Positions 42,543-52,082 of a DNA stretch of 55,839 nt are shown piece by piece (position 1 is the first letter of the stretch; the number at the start of each line of letters is the position of its first letter). The DNA is from Lachnospiraceae bacterium (lineage in GTDB: Bacteria; Bacillota; Clostridia; Lachnospirales; Lachnospiraceae), in NCBI GenBank assembly GCA_015056925.1, contig SVFJ01000012.1, positions 1 through 55,839 on the forward strand, written 5' to 3'. Below the pieces are notes generated by a model. The model was given only the letters and a program-made list of their open reading frames with translations, did not search any database and was not told the origin of the DNA. The position numbers and the translations under genes are program-made.

Positions 42543-43808
42543 ATGAAAAAGAAAATTTATATATATGGGATTGGAGCGGGATATCAAATAGCTCAAAAAT
42601 GCTTGCAAGAGGACAATATTTGTGTAGTAGGATATGTTGATGCGAATGCTACAAAGTATCCGAATGGTGTAAAGGGGACGTCGGTTATAACAGTAGAGCA
42701 ATTGGATTCTTCAGATGATTTTGATTTTATTGTTATTACCATAATGAAATATGAGAATGTTTGTAATGACTTGATAAAGATGGGGATAGAGAAAGAGAAA
42801 ATTATTAATTTCTTCTCTTTGACTGATGCGTGTGAGAGTAGGTATTGGGGCGTGTTGGAAAGAAACTCTTGGAGGATGGAAGTGCTGACATTTCTTTATG
42901 ATAATGAAGTGAAACCATTCTTGAACAATGTGAAGTATGAACTATTAGATGAGGTGAAAAGAGGAGAGATACAAATTCCGCAAGTAGCATCTGTGGAAGA
43001 GACAGTTCAAGCAATATGTGAGCATAAGAAGTCGATTTGCAGATTTGGTGATGGTGAATTTGAATTAGTGCAATTACATAAGAGAGCAAAATTTCAAGAG
43101 GTAAATGAAAAGTTAGCAATTAGGTTAAAGGAAATACTTCAATCTAGGGATGAAAATATTCTAGTTGCAATTGCTGACAATTATGGAACATTAAAACATT
43201 ATACAGAAAAAGCACAAGGAGATATTCGCTGTTATTTAACAAATGAGATAAGAGAACAACATTATTCTTTATTGGATATGAATAGAAAGTACTATAATGC
43301 ATATTTCACAAGACCCTATATTATATACCAAGATAAAGAAAAAGCAGGGGAGCGATTTGCACAGATTAAGCAGATTTGGAAAACACAGGATGTTTTGATT
43401 GTAGAAGGTGAAAAGACACGTATAGGTGTTGGAAATGATTTGATGTCTGATGCGAAGAGTGTGCAGCGTATAATTGCACCGAGTGAAAATGCATTTTCGG
43501 TATATGATAATATTTTGGAGTCTGTTAGAAAGCATGGAAATAATAAATTGATTTTAATTGCTTTAGGACCGACAGCAACAGTATTAGCATATGACTTGGC
43601 TAAGGATGGTTATTGGGCAATAGATATTGGTCATATTGATATTGAGTATGAATGGTATAAAAGAAAAGTATTGGATAGGTGTATTATACAATATAAATAT
43701 GTTAACGAAATTGCACATGGAGAACATGTAGTTGATAATGAAGAATTTGAAAAATATCGAGAGAAATATGAAAGAGAAATAGTAGAGAGGATTATTTGTT
43801 GCAACTAA
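42543..43808 (+). CDS. GT-D fold glycosyltransferase (DUF1792/SP_1767-like) with N-terminal module
   Basis: 421 aa. Residues 1-100: shared module (KIYIYGIGAGYQIAQKCL, GYVDANATK). Residues about 145-410 match the GT-D (DUF1792) family first described in streptococcal serine-rich-repeat adhesin glycosylation: SICRFGDGEFELVQLHKR has the D-x-E metal motif, then IADNYGTLKHY, LIVEGEKTRIGVGNDL and IALGPTATVLAYDLAKDGYW. GT-D enzymes extend glycans on Ser/Thr-linked glycoproteins, which fits a flagellin role. ATG 42543 is preferred over an upstream in-frame ATG at 42513. Confidence 0.8.
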   Translation: MKKKIYIYGIGAGYQIAQKCLQEDNICVVGYVDANATKYPNGVKGTSVITVEQLDSSDDFDFIVITIMKYENVCNDLIKMGIEKEKIINFFSLTDACESRYWGVLERNSWRMEVLTFLYDNEVKPFLNNVKYELLDEVKRGEIQIPQVASVEETVQAICEHKKSICRFGDGEFELVQLHKRAKFQEVNEKLAIRLKEILQSRDENILVAIADNYGTLKHYTEKAQGDIRCYLTNEIREQHYSLLDMNRKYYNAYFTRPYIIYQDKEKAGERFAQIKQIWKTQDVLIVEGEKTRIGVGNDLMSDAKSVQRIIAPSENAFSVYDNILESVRKHGNNKLILIALGPTATVLAYDLAKDGYWAIDIGHIDIEYEWYKRKVLDRCIIQYKYVNEIAHGEHVVDNEEFEKYREKYEREIVERIICCN

Positions 43809-43830
43809 ATACTAGAAGTGGGAAGAGCTT

Positions 43831-44982
43831 ATGAATGATTTGAAAGAATGTGCAGTTATTATTCCGATATATAAAACAGAATTAAATAACCAAGAAAAGA
43901 TATCATTGTATCAGGTATGTAATGTATTAAAGGACTTTGACTGTATTGTTGTTGCGCCGGCTGATTTGGATTTAATGCAGCATGGTGTATGGACTCGTGT
44001 TGAGCGTTTTGATAACGGTTATTTCATGGGCATCTCCTCCTACAACCGCCTTATGCTATCCCCAGAATTTTATAAACGTTTTCAACAATATGAGTATATC
44101 TTAATTTATCAATTGGACGCATTTGTTTTTGAAGACAAGCTCTCCTATTTCTGTGATTTGGGATATGACTATATCGGAGCACCCTGGCTGCACGGAATGT
44201 TCAATTATATAGACGAAAAACACTGTGTGTGGCATGTAGGTAATGGGGGGCTATCCTTAAGGAAGGTTAGTAGCTTTATAGAATTATTGGAGGAAAGAAA
44301 TCCGTTAGCAGATGAACAGATTAAGAATGAGGATTTATTTTATTCATCTATTATATCAGAGAAATTCAGAGTGGCACCTTTGGAGGTGGCGCTTAGATTT
44401 GCGTTTGAGAGACAGGTAGAACAATGTTATGAAAGAAATCATAAGGAGTTGCCGTTTGGTTGTCATGCATGGGGACGATATAATCCACAGTTTTGGAAAA
44501 AACATATCGAGAAGTATGGGTATACATTATCTGTGGACTATGAAAACAGTGGCGGCGAGGATAGCAGACGGTATAGGGAATATCAGGTATATTCAGCATT
44601 GTCTAGTTTTTTGGAACAGAGTTACGATACCAAAGTAATCAGAAACAGGTTAATAGAAGTATTTGGCTATCAAAAAAAAGGCGTTCTGATTTTTGGAGCG
44701 GGATTTTATGGTAGAGCATTGTCAAGGTGGTTATCTGATGTAGAAGTGTCCATTGTGGGATTTTGTGACAATAATCGGGAGCTTGTAGGGAGAAGATTGC
44801 AGGGACATGCTATATATCGCATAGATGAGATGCCTTTCGCTAAAGAAGATATTTGTATTGTAATTGCTAATTATGAGCATGAGGGCGAGATGGCAAATCA
44901 GTTAGAGGAATTACTTTTTGAGAGGAAGAAGGATTATATAACATTTACGGATTTTGTTGAGTTATTGACAGGAGAGTTATAG
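43831..44982 (+). CDS. DUF5672-like putative glycosyltransferase with C-terminal Rossmann-like module
   Basis: 383 aa. The N-terminal 250 residues resemble DUF5672 proteins: ECAVIIPIYKTELNNQEKIS, FYKRFQQYEYILIYQLDAFV, YDYIGAPWLHG and WHVGNGGLSLRK, probably a GT-A-like sugar transferase. Residues about 280-380 are the shared module (GVLIFGAGFYGRALSRWL, GFCDNNREL). Codons between about 44030 and 44220 are more C-rich than those around them. GGGAAGAG precedes the ATG. Confidence 0.7.
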   Translation: MNDLKECAVIIPIYKTELNNQEKISLYQVCNVLKDFDCIVVAPADLDLMQHGVWTRVERFDNGYFMGISSYNRLMLSPEFYKRFQQYEYILIYQLDAFVFEDKLSYFCDLGYDYIGAPWLHGMFNYIDEKHCVWHVGNGGLSLRKVSSFIELLEERNPLADEQIKNEDLFYSSIISEKFRVAPLEVALRFAFERQVEQCYERNHKELPFGCHAWGRYNPQFWKKHIEKYGYTLSVDYENSGGEDSRRYREYQVYSALSSFLEQSYDTKVIRNRLIEVFGYQKKGVLIFGAGFYGRALSRWLSDVEVSIVGFCDNNRELVGRRLQGHAIYRIDEMPFAKEDICIVIANYEHEGEMANQLEELLFERKKDYITFTDFVELLTGEL

Positions 44983-44998
44983 GACAAGGGGAGAATGT

Positions 44999-46282
44999 AT
45001 GTTAATTGCAACATCACTAATGTATTCAGAAGATACATACGAAATTGAAAAGCAAAAGAAGGCTATGCAGACATGGAAAGAGATAGGCTTTGAAGTGATT
45101 TCGTGTAATGTAGAAGAGGAAATTATTAAATTGAAGCCTATATTTGACGAGGTGAGATTTGTTGAGCTTTCAAGGTCTGGAAAAGAGCAGACGGGCAAGC
45201 CTTTCCCTTTTATTTATGATATTTTACAAATGATTAAATGTCATACAGATAGGGAAGAGGAATTGTGTGGTATTGTTAATTCAGATATTTTTCTGATGAA
45301 TGTAACGAGAAAAAATATAGAATCTTTTTTTGCAGAGGCAGCAGATACTGTCTTAATTATGCATCGGTATGATATAGATGATGAGAAGGATAGGAAGGGT
45401 GAATACTATTTTTCTGGAATAGATGCGTTCTTTTTCCAAAGACGATATATTGATGTTTTTCCTGATATGGGATTTATGCTTGGACGCCCAGAGTGGGACC
45501 ATTGGTTTTTGTACGAGGCAGACAAAGCTGGCATGCAGGTAATTGAGATTAAGAATAAGGTGGCATTTCATATAAAGCATAAGCAGCGCTGGACTGCGAA
45601 GGAAAGCACAGGAATGGTGATGAAGAAGAATGTGGCTCAAACTGCAGTTTGTTTTGATGAAACATTTTATTATAAAACGAATCTGTTGATGTCAGATTTG
45701 GCACGCAGAAAGGTGCAGGGAGTACCGCAATCATGCAGTGCTGACGTAGTGAAGACAGTGCAAGGATACTATGATGATGTTCAACGGGAACAATTGATGA
45801 AATGGGAAAAAGAGCATTATGGTGATGCTATGGAGTCTATGGGGATATTATACTATAAGGGGGATAAGCCATATAGGGTTTGTGCGCTTCATCGTAGGGT
45901 AGAGAATATTGGGGATTCGACCTTTGCATTGGGAGACTTCTTTGAGAATGAAAAGGCGAAAGGAAATATATTGCGTTATATTGAGTTCAAGGACTTTGAG
46001 TTTGTAAAGAAGCTAGGTAGAGTGTATATATATCCGGCGGGAAGAGCAGCACGGTTATTGGCTGATTGTTTGAAAACTTACGGAATAACAGTTCTAGGGA
46101 TGGTGGATAAGGATTCTACATTATGGGGAAAAACTTATCTGGGGAATCAGATTTTGGATTTGACAGTGTTGGACAACAAAGATTCTTATGATAATGTTTT
46201 GATTGCGACGAATCTGTATGTGAGAGAAATATATGAGGAGTTAAAGCAGAGAGTAGAGGAAAGTAAATTGATTGTTTTATAA
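44999..46282 (+). CDS. Putative glycosyltransferase-like protein with C-terminal Rossmann-like module
   Basis: 427 aa. Residues 1-220 look like a nucleotide-sugar-type alpha/beta domain (MLIATSLMYSEDTYEIEKQK, LCGIVNSDIFLMN, LIMHRYDID, GIDAFFFQRRYID, PEWDHWF), with acidic motifs reminiscent of GT-A metal sites; no family named with confidence. The C-terminal about 85 residues are the shared module in its most altered form (VYIYPAGRAARLLADCL, GMVDKDS), with Pro-Ala replacing the Gly-x-Gly start. AAGGGGAGAA precedes the ATG. It is the last module-bearing gene of the island. Confidence 0.6.
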   Translation: MLIATSLMYSEDTYEIEKQKKAMQTWKEIGFEVISCNVEEEIIKLKPIFDEVRFVELSRSGKEQTGKPFPFIYDILQMIKCHTDREEELCGIVNSDIFLMNVTRKNIESFFAEAADTVLIMHRYDIDDEKDRKGEYYFSGIDAFFFQRRYIDVFPDMGFMLGRPEWDHWFLYEADKAGMQVIEIKNKVAFHIKHKQRWTAKESTGMVMKKNVAQTAVCFDETFYYKTNLLMSDLARRKVQGVPQSCSADVVKTVQGYYDDVQREQLMKWEKEHYGDAMESMGILYYKGDKPYRVCALHRRVENIGDSTFALGDFFENEKAKGNILRYIEFKDFEFVKKLGRVYIYPAGRAARLLADCLKTYGITVLGMVDKDSTLWGKTYLGNQILDLTVLDNKDSYDNVLIATNLYVREIYEELKQRVEESKLIVL

Positions 46283-46292
46283 GGAGACCAAC

Positions 46293-47345
46293 ATGAACAT
46301 CACAACTAACAATACCTACCAATCAGACATTCAAAATGCCTCTGCGCAATCTATTGATTGGCAGCAGCTTTCAGGTAAGACCATACTCATTTCGGGTGCA
46401 ACTGGTATGATAGCCTCTGTCTTGATTGACATCATAATGTATAGAAATGAACATGAACAGCAAAATACTAGAATCATCGCAGTTAGCCGTAGTGAAGATA
46501 AGGCAAAGGCACGTTTTAAGCAATATTGGGATAGTCCATATTTTAGATGGCTTTCGCATGATATTACACAGCAGTTACCAGAGCTTGGAGAGGTTGATTA
46601 CATATTTCATGCTGCTAGTAATACTCATCCGCGTGCCTATGCGACAGACCCTATTGGTACGATTACTGCAAATGTACAGGGTACCTATAGCTTGCTTGAT
46701 TATGCGGTAAAGCATAAGTGTAAGCGATTTTTGTTCTTTTCATCTGTGGAAATCTACGGAGAAAATCGTGGCGATGTGGATAAGTTTGATGAGAAATATC
46801 TTGGATACATTGATTGTAATACGACAAGAGCAGGTTACCCAGAGGGGAAGCGTCTTGGAGAGTCATTATGCAATGCATTTGCGTCACAGTGTAAGCAGGA
46901 TTTTGTAATAGGCAGATTTTCCAGAGTATATGGTCCGACTATGATGGAGGATGATTCCAAGGCGATAGCACAGTTTATCCGTAAGGCGGCAGCAGGAGAG
47001 GATATCGTGCTTAAGAGCGAGGGCAATCAGCTGTATTCTTATACCTACGTGGTGGATGCAGCTGCGGCAGCACTCTATTTATTGTTATGTGGACAGTCAG
47101 GAGAAGCTTACAATATAGCGGATGTAAGGTCTGATATTACATTAAAGGATTTGGCACAGCTTCTGGCATATGAGGCTGGTACAAGGGTAATATTTGAGTT
47201 ACCTGATGCAGTTGAAAAAGCGGGTTATTCTACTGCAACAAAGGCGATTTTAGATGCATCGAAGATGGAAGGGCTTGGTTGGATGGCACAGACGCATATA
47301 GAAGAGGGGCTTGCGAAGACGGTGCAAATCTTAAAGGAGAGCTAA
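46293..47345 (+). CDS. NAD(P)-dependent sugar epimerase/dehydratase
   Basis: 350 aa extended-SDR protein. The dinucleotide loop GATGMIAS follows ILIS near residue 38; FHAASNTHP, FFSSVEIYGE and the catalytic YPEGK (Y-x3-K) are present. It would change the configuration of, or dehydrate, an NDP-sugar for the island. Start ATG 46293 behind AAGGAGACC. The first about 100 codons are more C-rich than the rest of the gene, possibly a recombination trace. The next gene starts two bases after the stop. Confidence 0.82.
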   Translation: MNITTNNTYQSDIQNASAQSIDWQQLSGKTILISGATGMIASVLIDIIMYRNEHEQQNTRIIAVSRSEDKAKARFKQYWDSPYFRWLSHDITQQLPELGEVDYIFHAASNTHPRAYATDPIGTITANVQGTYSLLDYAVKHKCKRFLFFSSVEIYGENRGDVDKFDEKYLGYIDCNTTRAGYPEGKRLGESLCNAFASQCKQDFVIGRFSRVYGPTMMEDDSKAIAQFIRKAAAGEDIVLKSEGNQLYSYTYVVDAAAAALYLLLCGQSGEAYNIADVRSDITLKDLAQLLAYEAGTRVIFELPDAVEKAGYSTATKAILDASKMEGLGWMAQTHIEEGLAKTVQILKES

Positions 47346-47347
47346 TC

Positions 47348-48529
47348 ATGGCACACATCTTATTCTTAGAATGGAACAGCTATGCAAATGAATATATGAA
47401 GCGTGCATGGACACAAGCGGGGGATACCTTTGTGTCCTTTTCTTTTGATGCCAAGGGAAGAAATACCCGCTTTGATGGGGAGCTGACGATGGAGCTTGCC
47501 AAGACTTTGATTGAGGGTAAGTATGACTATATGTTTTCCTTTAATTATTTTCCTGTGGCGGCAATGGCGGCCAAGGCGTGCAGAGTGCGGTATGTGTCAT
47601 GGGTCTATGACAGTCCGTATGCACAGCTTTATTCCGAGACCGTACATTATGAGACCAATGACATTAGGGTATTTGACAGGGCAGAGGTAGAGAAGCTAAA
47701 AGCACATGGTGTTACGACAGTAAGCTATCTTCCGATGGCAACAGATGTATCTTATTATGATAGGATACAGCCTCAGAATGCTTTGCAGTATCGAGCGGAT
47801 ATTTCCTTTATAGGCTCCTTGTATACAGAGTCTGACATGCAGCTGTTTCATCGTTTGGATGCACTTTCAGAGGAGGACAAGAGGCATCTGGAAGAACTTA
47901 TGCAGGAGCAGAAGAAGCTGTATGGACAAAATGTGTTGGAGGAGCGTTTGCGCGTAGATGAAGCCTTTTTGGAGCGTTTACAGGAAGCAGTACCTCTTGG
48001 GGCATATCCTGATGCCTTTGCCTCTAAGGAGTGGTATTATGCGAATTTTTTTCTCTATCGCAAGGTGACGGCATATGAGCGAATGGATATTTTAGAACTA
48101 CTGGCGCAGAAGTATGATTTGAAGGTGTATACTCATTTGGAAGATAAGAATATTCAAAAAGGTAAATATTCCGAAGGGCTCTTACGGGCACTGAAACCTA
48201 AGGTGGATTATTACAATCAGGCGCCATATGTATATAAAAATAGTAAGATTAACTTGAACATTACATTAAGAAGCATTGGAAGCGGTATTCCGCTTCGCTG
48301 TTTTGATATTATGGGCTGTGGAGGATTTCTGCTAACTAATTATCAGGCAGATTTATTTGAGCTGTTCGAGCCGAATAAAGACTTTGTATATTACACGGAT
48401 TATGAGGATTTGCTGGAGAAGGTAGATTATTATCTGAAGCATGATGAGAAGAGGGAAAGAATTGCCCGAAATGGGTATGAGAAGGTGAAGGAGAGGCATA
48501 CCTATAAAGAAAGACTTTTAAATTGGTAA
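47348..48529 (+). CDS. CgeB-like glycosyltransferase (GT-B, DUF3880 type)
   Basis: 393 aa. HILFLEWNSYANEYMKRAW, YMFSFNYFPVAAMAAKACRV, SWVYDSPYAQLYSETV and ADISFIGSLY in the N-terminal half match the DUF3880/CgeB group. The C-terminal half has VYKNSKINLNITLRSIGSGI, PLRCFDIMGCGGFLLTNYQ and the acidic EPNKDFVYYTDYEDLLEK, typical of the Glyco_trans_1_2 domain. Related enzymes in motile bacteria act in flagellin or spore-surface glycosylation. AAGGAGAG precedes the ATG at 47348. Last gene of the island run. Confidence 0.78.
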   Translation: MAHILFLEWNSYANEYMKRAWTQAGDTFVSFSFDAKGRNTRFDGELTMELAKTLIEGKYDYMFSFNYFPVAAMAAKACRVRYVSWVYDSPYAQLYSETVHYETNDIRVFDRAEVEKLKAHGVTTVSYLPMATDVSYYDRIQPQNALQYRADISFIGSLYTESDMQLFHRLDALSEEDKRHLEELMQEQKKLYGQNVLEERLRVDEAFLERLQEAVPLGAYPDAFASKEWYYANFFLYRKVTAYERMDILELLAQKYDLKVYTHLEDKNIQKGKYSEGLLRALKPKVDYYNQAPYVYKNSKINLNITLRSIGSGIPLRCFDIMGCGGFLLTNYQADLFELFEPNKDFVYYTDYEDLLEKVDYYLKHDEKRERIARNGYEKVKERHTYKERLLNW

Positions 48530-48552
48530 GAGAACAAATATTCGGAATGATG

Positions 48553-48581
48553 TTGACAAACATATGTTCTTGTTGTAATCT
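48553..48581 (+). promoter_or_regulatory. Candidate promoter before second rpn-like gene
   Basis: A perfect TTGACA (48553-48558), 17-nt spacer and a poor -10 TAATCT (48576-48581). Confidence 0.35.
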
Positions 48582-48613
48582 ATGTTTAGTAAGGTTTTAT
48601 TGAGGTTATAGAT

Positions 48614-49570
48614 ATGGGAAGAATAGATGTTGCAACCAAACGTTTTGTGAGTATATCTGATATATTTGCACAGTTATTTAATGTAGGACTGTTTCAGGGA
48701 GATATTGTAGTCTGCGAGGATGGACTTACCGATATGAACTCATTAGAGGATATCCGATTGGAGAAGCATATAGATAGGCAGGTGTTTGAACGAACACGTG
48801 ATGTGAAGAAGCTTTCTGATTTAGGATTTGCGTTAGCAATCTTAGGGATTGAAGACCAGGAGGCTGTTCACTATTATATGCCTGTGCGAGCGATGATGTA
48901 TGATGCGGCATCCTATGAGACACAGTATAAGCAGATTATAGAAGATTACGAGAAGAAAGGGATTGCGATTCCGTATGGTACGGGAGCACCTAAGGGGACG
49001 AAGGTGATGCCTGTCATTACGATTATATTTTATACTGGTAAGAAGCCGTGGGATGGTCCGAGAGATTTGTTTGAATTATTAAAGATTCCTGATGAGAGTA
49101 AGCATATTATGCAGAAGTATATGAATAATTATCATATACATGTAATTGATGCAAGGCATATGACAGATGAAGAGATTAATCAGTACTCGGGAGATTTGAA
49201 AGCATTTTTTATTATGCTTAGAGATTACTATGATGAAGAGATGTTAAGAGGCGTTATTGCGAGACATAGGGAAACGTGGTATGCTGTAAGTATAATTAAA
49301 GGTGATAAGAGATATCAGGAGTATATAGAATCTGTTGATGAGCAGACCTTGACTGGAGGTATTGATATGTGTGAGACTTTGGATTATATAGAGAAGCGAG
49401 GAATTGAAAAAGGGATTGAAAAAGGAATCGAAAAAGGAATCGGGCATGGGGAAGAACGAATCAGTGAGTTGAATGTTCGATTAATAGAAGCAGGCCGTAT
49501 GGACGATGTACTAAAGGCAGCAAAGGATAAGGATTACCGTAAGAAATTATTGGAGGAATATGGGTTATAG
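48614..49570 (+). CDS. Rpn-family (PD-(D/E)XK) nuclease/putative transposase
   Basis: 318 aa. N-terminal RFVSISDIFAQLFNVGLFQG, VMPVITIIFYTGKKPWDGPR in the middle and a C-terminal stretch of repeated GIEKGIEKGIEKG (residues about 263-277) are typical of the Rpn/PDDEXK family. Sequence is quite different from the copy at 17063-18007, so the two were acquired or diverged separately. In the repeat part, the DNA is a tandem 12-base-like repeat prone to slippage. It sits downstream of the glycan island with its own promoter and terminator. Confidence 0.8.
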   Translation: MGRIDVATKRFVSISDIFAQLFNVGLFQGDIVVCEDGLTDMNSLEDIRLEKHIDRQVFERTRDVKKLSDLGFALAILGIEDQEAVHYYMPVRAMMYDAASYETQYKQIIEDYEKKGIAIPYGTGAPKGTKVMPVITIIFYTGKKPWDGPRDLFELLKIPDESKHIMQKYMNNYHIHVIDARHMTDEEINQYSGDLKAFFIMLRDYYDEEMLRGVIARHRETWYAVSIIKGDKRYQEYIESVDEQTLTGGIDMCETLDYIEKRGIEKGIEKGIEKGIGHGEERISELNVRLIEAGRMDDVLKAAKDKDYRKKLLEEYGL

Positions 49571-49579
49571 CATGTAAAG

Positions 49580-49615
49580 AAAAAGGAATTGAACTATAAT
49601 AGTCAATTCCTTTTT
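49580..49615 (+). terminator. Intrinsic terminator after second rpn-like gene
   Basis: A 13-bp stem AAAAAGGAATTGA/TCAATTCCTTTTT with a 10-nt loop; T-run included in the 3' arm. Confidence 0.8.
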
Positions 49616-49743
49616 GCATAAATGAAACAGTTGTCTTGGATTCTTAATAATTTTTATGTTGTGGTATTATGTTAATTGTTGTAAAATATTATTGGGGGAG
49701 TTTAATTAACAGATAATAGTAGGGTTAAAAGGGGTACAATTGA

Positions 49744-50832
49744 ATGAAGTTTAGTTTGTGTATGATTGTGAAGAACGAGGAGGCAGTTTTGGCGAATTGT
49801 CTGGATTCCATTGCAGATATCATGGATGAGATTATCATTGTGGATACAGGGTCAACAGATAAGACGAAGGAGATTGCAGCTAAGTACACCGATATTATTT
49901 ATGATTACGACTGGCAGGATGATTTTGCGGCAGCAAGGAATTTTGCTTTTTCCAAAGCAACCGGGGATTATATCTACTCAGCAGATGCAGATGAGGTATT
50001 AGATGAAGACAATCGTGTAAAGCTGAAAGCATTAAAGAGAGTAATGATGCCGGAGGTTGAGATTGTGCAGATGATTTATGTGACAGAGCAGATGAATCAT
50101 CCGACAGAGAATTATACGAGAGATTTACGGCCGAAGCTTTTTAAGCGTTTACGCAGTTTTACGTGGATTGAGCCGATACATGAGACTGTAAATGTGAATC
50201 CGGTTGTGTTTGATAGCGATATTGAAATACTACATAGACCGCAGGGAGACCATAGTAAGCGTGATTTTGAAGTGTTTGAGAAGCTGGTAGCTGAGCAGGG
50301 GAAACTATCAGACCGACTTTTGGGCATGTATATGAGAGAGCTATATAAGGCGGGGACAGAGGAATCACTTGCAAATGCTAAGGATTATTTTGAGCGTTTG
50401 TTGGAGAATGCGGATAAGCCTGAGATTTCATCACGTGTTCGGGAGATTGTTGCCGTTCTCATGAAAACATACAGATTATTTGATGATGTAGTAGCGATGT
50501 TGAAGCTTGGATTGCGTGAAGAGGTTACGATGCCCAATGCAGAGATTTGCATGGAGCTTGGATATTTCTTCATGAAGAAGGAGGACTATGAGGAGGCTGC
50601 TAAGTGGTTTTCACACGCAGCATTTGATACAGAGAGTGAGTTGGATATTGCAAGCAGCGGTTCGGCAGCATTGTTTGCGTTGGCATTAAGCTACCGTAAG
50701 CTGGTGAAGTCACCTAAAGTGAAGGCGATGCCGAAGAAAGAATACGAAGAATTTAGCATAAGATATTTAGGTAAGGCAGAAGAATTAGAAAGAATGGCGC
50801 GTCACTGGAAGCCTAAGAGTCCGGACGTATAA
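49744..50832 (+). CDS. TPR glycosyltransferase, GT2 family
   Basis: 362 aa. Same architecture as the gene at 26242: FSLCMIVKNEEAVLANCLDS, VDTGSTDKTKEIA, QDDFAAARNF and metal-binding DAD at 81-83, then a helical TPR-like C-terminus (YFFMKKEDYEEAAKWFSHAA). It lies outside the main island run, in a separate unit with glf. Probably also a protein or glycan glycosyltransferase; acceptor unknown. GGGGTACAATTGA lies before the ATG, an unusual site: AAAGGGG is about 10 bases upstream. Confidence 0.8.
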   Translation: MKFSLCMIVKNEEAVLANCLDSIADIMDEIIIVDTGSTDKTKEIAAKYTDIIYDYDWQDDFAAARNFAFSKATGDYIYSADADEVLDEDNRVKLKALKRVMMPEVEIVQMIYVTEQMNHPTENYTRDLRPKLFKRLRSFTWIEPIHETVNVNPVVFDSDIEILHRPQGDHSKRDFEVFEKLVAEQGKLSDRLLGMYMRELYKAGTEESLANAKDYFERLLENADKPEISSRVREIVAVLMKTYRLFDDVVAMLKLGLREEVTMPNAEICMELGYFFMKKEDYEEAAKWFSHAAFDTESELDIASSGSAALFALALSYRKLVKSPKVKAMPKKEYEEFSIRYLGKAEELERMARHWKPKSPDV

Positions 50833-50898
50833 GCTTCTTGACCGGACTGTATCTTATGCACAATATATGATTGCATGGATGCGGAAAGGATTGGGATT

Positions 50899-52035
50899 AT
50901 GAGATATGATTATTTAATTGTCGGTGCCGGTTTGTTTGGTGCCGTATTTGCGCAGGAGATGAAGAAAGCAGGTAAGACCTGTATGGTGATTGAGAAGAGG
51001 AATCACATTGCAGGAAATATTTATACGAAGGAAGTAAAGGGGATTCAGGTGCATCAGTATGGTGCGCATATTTTCCATACATCGGATAAAGAAGTATGGG
51101 ATTACGTGAATGAGCTGGCTCAGTTTAATCATTATATTAACTGTCCGGTTGCTTCTTATAAGGATGAACTTTATAATCTTCCTTTTAATATGAATACCTT
51201 TTCTAAGATGTGGAATATTAAGACACCGAAGCAGGCAAAGGAAAAGATAGCAGAACAGATTGCTGAGCTTGGAATCACAGAGCCGAAGAATCTGGAGGAG
51301 CAGGCGTTGTCTCTTGTAGGAACAGACATTTATCAGAAGCTGGTAAAGGGTTATACTGAGAAGCAGTGGGGACGTGACTGTACAGAACTTCCGGCATTCA
51401 TCATCAGAAGACTTCCGGTTCGTTTTACATATGATAACAATTATTTCAATGACCCGTATCAGGGCATTCCTAAGGGCGGCTATACGCAGATTGTTGCAAA
51501 GCTTTTGGAGGATACCCCGGTGAAGCTCAATACTTCTTTTGATGATTATTGCAAGAAGGATTCACAGACGGGAGAGTTTGTCTCAAGAGATGGCAAAGAT
51601 ACCTTTGGCAAGGTATTGTATACAGGTATGATTGATGAGTATTTCCGCTATCAGTTAGGTTTTCTTGCATACAGGTCTCTTCGTTTTGAAACCGAGACTC
51701 TTGAGGGTGAGGAGAATTATCAGGGAAATGCGGTTGTGAATTATACGGAGAGAGAGGTTCCTTATACACGTATTATTGAGCATAAGCATTTTGAATTCGG
51801 ACAGCACCCGGATACCGTGATTACAAGAGAGTATCCGCAGGAGTGGCATAAGGGCGATGAGCCGTATTATCCTGTGAATGATGAAGTAAATGGTGCTTTA
51901 TATCAGAAGTACGAAGAACTTGCGGCAAAGGAGCAGAATGTGCTTTTTGGCGGAAGATTGGGACAGTACAAGTATTATGACATGGATAAGGTAATCAGAG
52001 CAGCGTTGGATATGGCGCAAGATGAACTAAAGTAG
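50899..52035 (+). CDS. glf: UDP-galactopyranose mutase
   Basis: 378 aa flavoenzyme converting UDP-galactopyranose to UDP-galactofuranose. FAD loop DYLIVGAGLFGAVFAQEMKK at the N-terminus, HQYGAHIFHTSDKEVW, YTEKQWGRDCTELP, and FNDPYQGIPKGGYTQ with GRLGQYKYYDMD near the C-terminus are all diagnostic. Start ATG 50899 with AAAGGA 8 bases upstream. Its product would supply galactofuranose for a surface polysaccharide or for the flagellin glycan. Confidence 0.95.
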   Translation: MRYDYLIVGAGLFGAVFAQEMKKAGKTCMVIEKRNHIAGNIYTKEVKGIQVHQYGAHIFHTSDKEVWDYVNELAQFNHYINCPVASYKDELYNLPFNMNTFSKMWNIKTPKQAKEKIAEQIAELGITEPKNLEEQALSLVGTDIYQKLVKGYTEKQWGRDCTELPAFIIRRLPVRFTYDNNYFNDPYQGIPKGGYTQIVAKLLEDTPVKLNTSFDDYCKKDSQTGEFVSRDGKDTFGKVLYTGMIDEYFRYQLGFLAYRSLRFETETLEGEENYQGNAVVNYTEREVPYTRIIEHKHFEFGQHPDTVITREYPQEWHKGDEPYYPVNDEVNGALYQKYEELAAKEQNVLFGGRLGQYKYYDMDKVIRAALDMAQDELK

Positions 52036-52049
52036 TGATTATAATAAGG

Positions 52050-52082
52050 AAGAGCAGACATTGGACGTGTCTGCTCTTTTTA
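52050..52082 (+). terminator. Intrinsic terminator after glf
   Basis: An 11-bp stem AAGAGCAGACA/TGTCTGCTCTT with a 7-nt loop and T tail. Confidence 0.85.

Noticed and set aside
49381-49445. Short repeats in the second rpn-like gene as a CRISPR or regulatory repeat
   Set aside because: They are in-frame 12-base codon repeats encoding GIEK and have no spacers.
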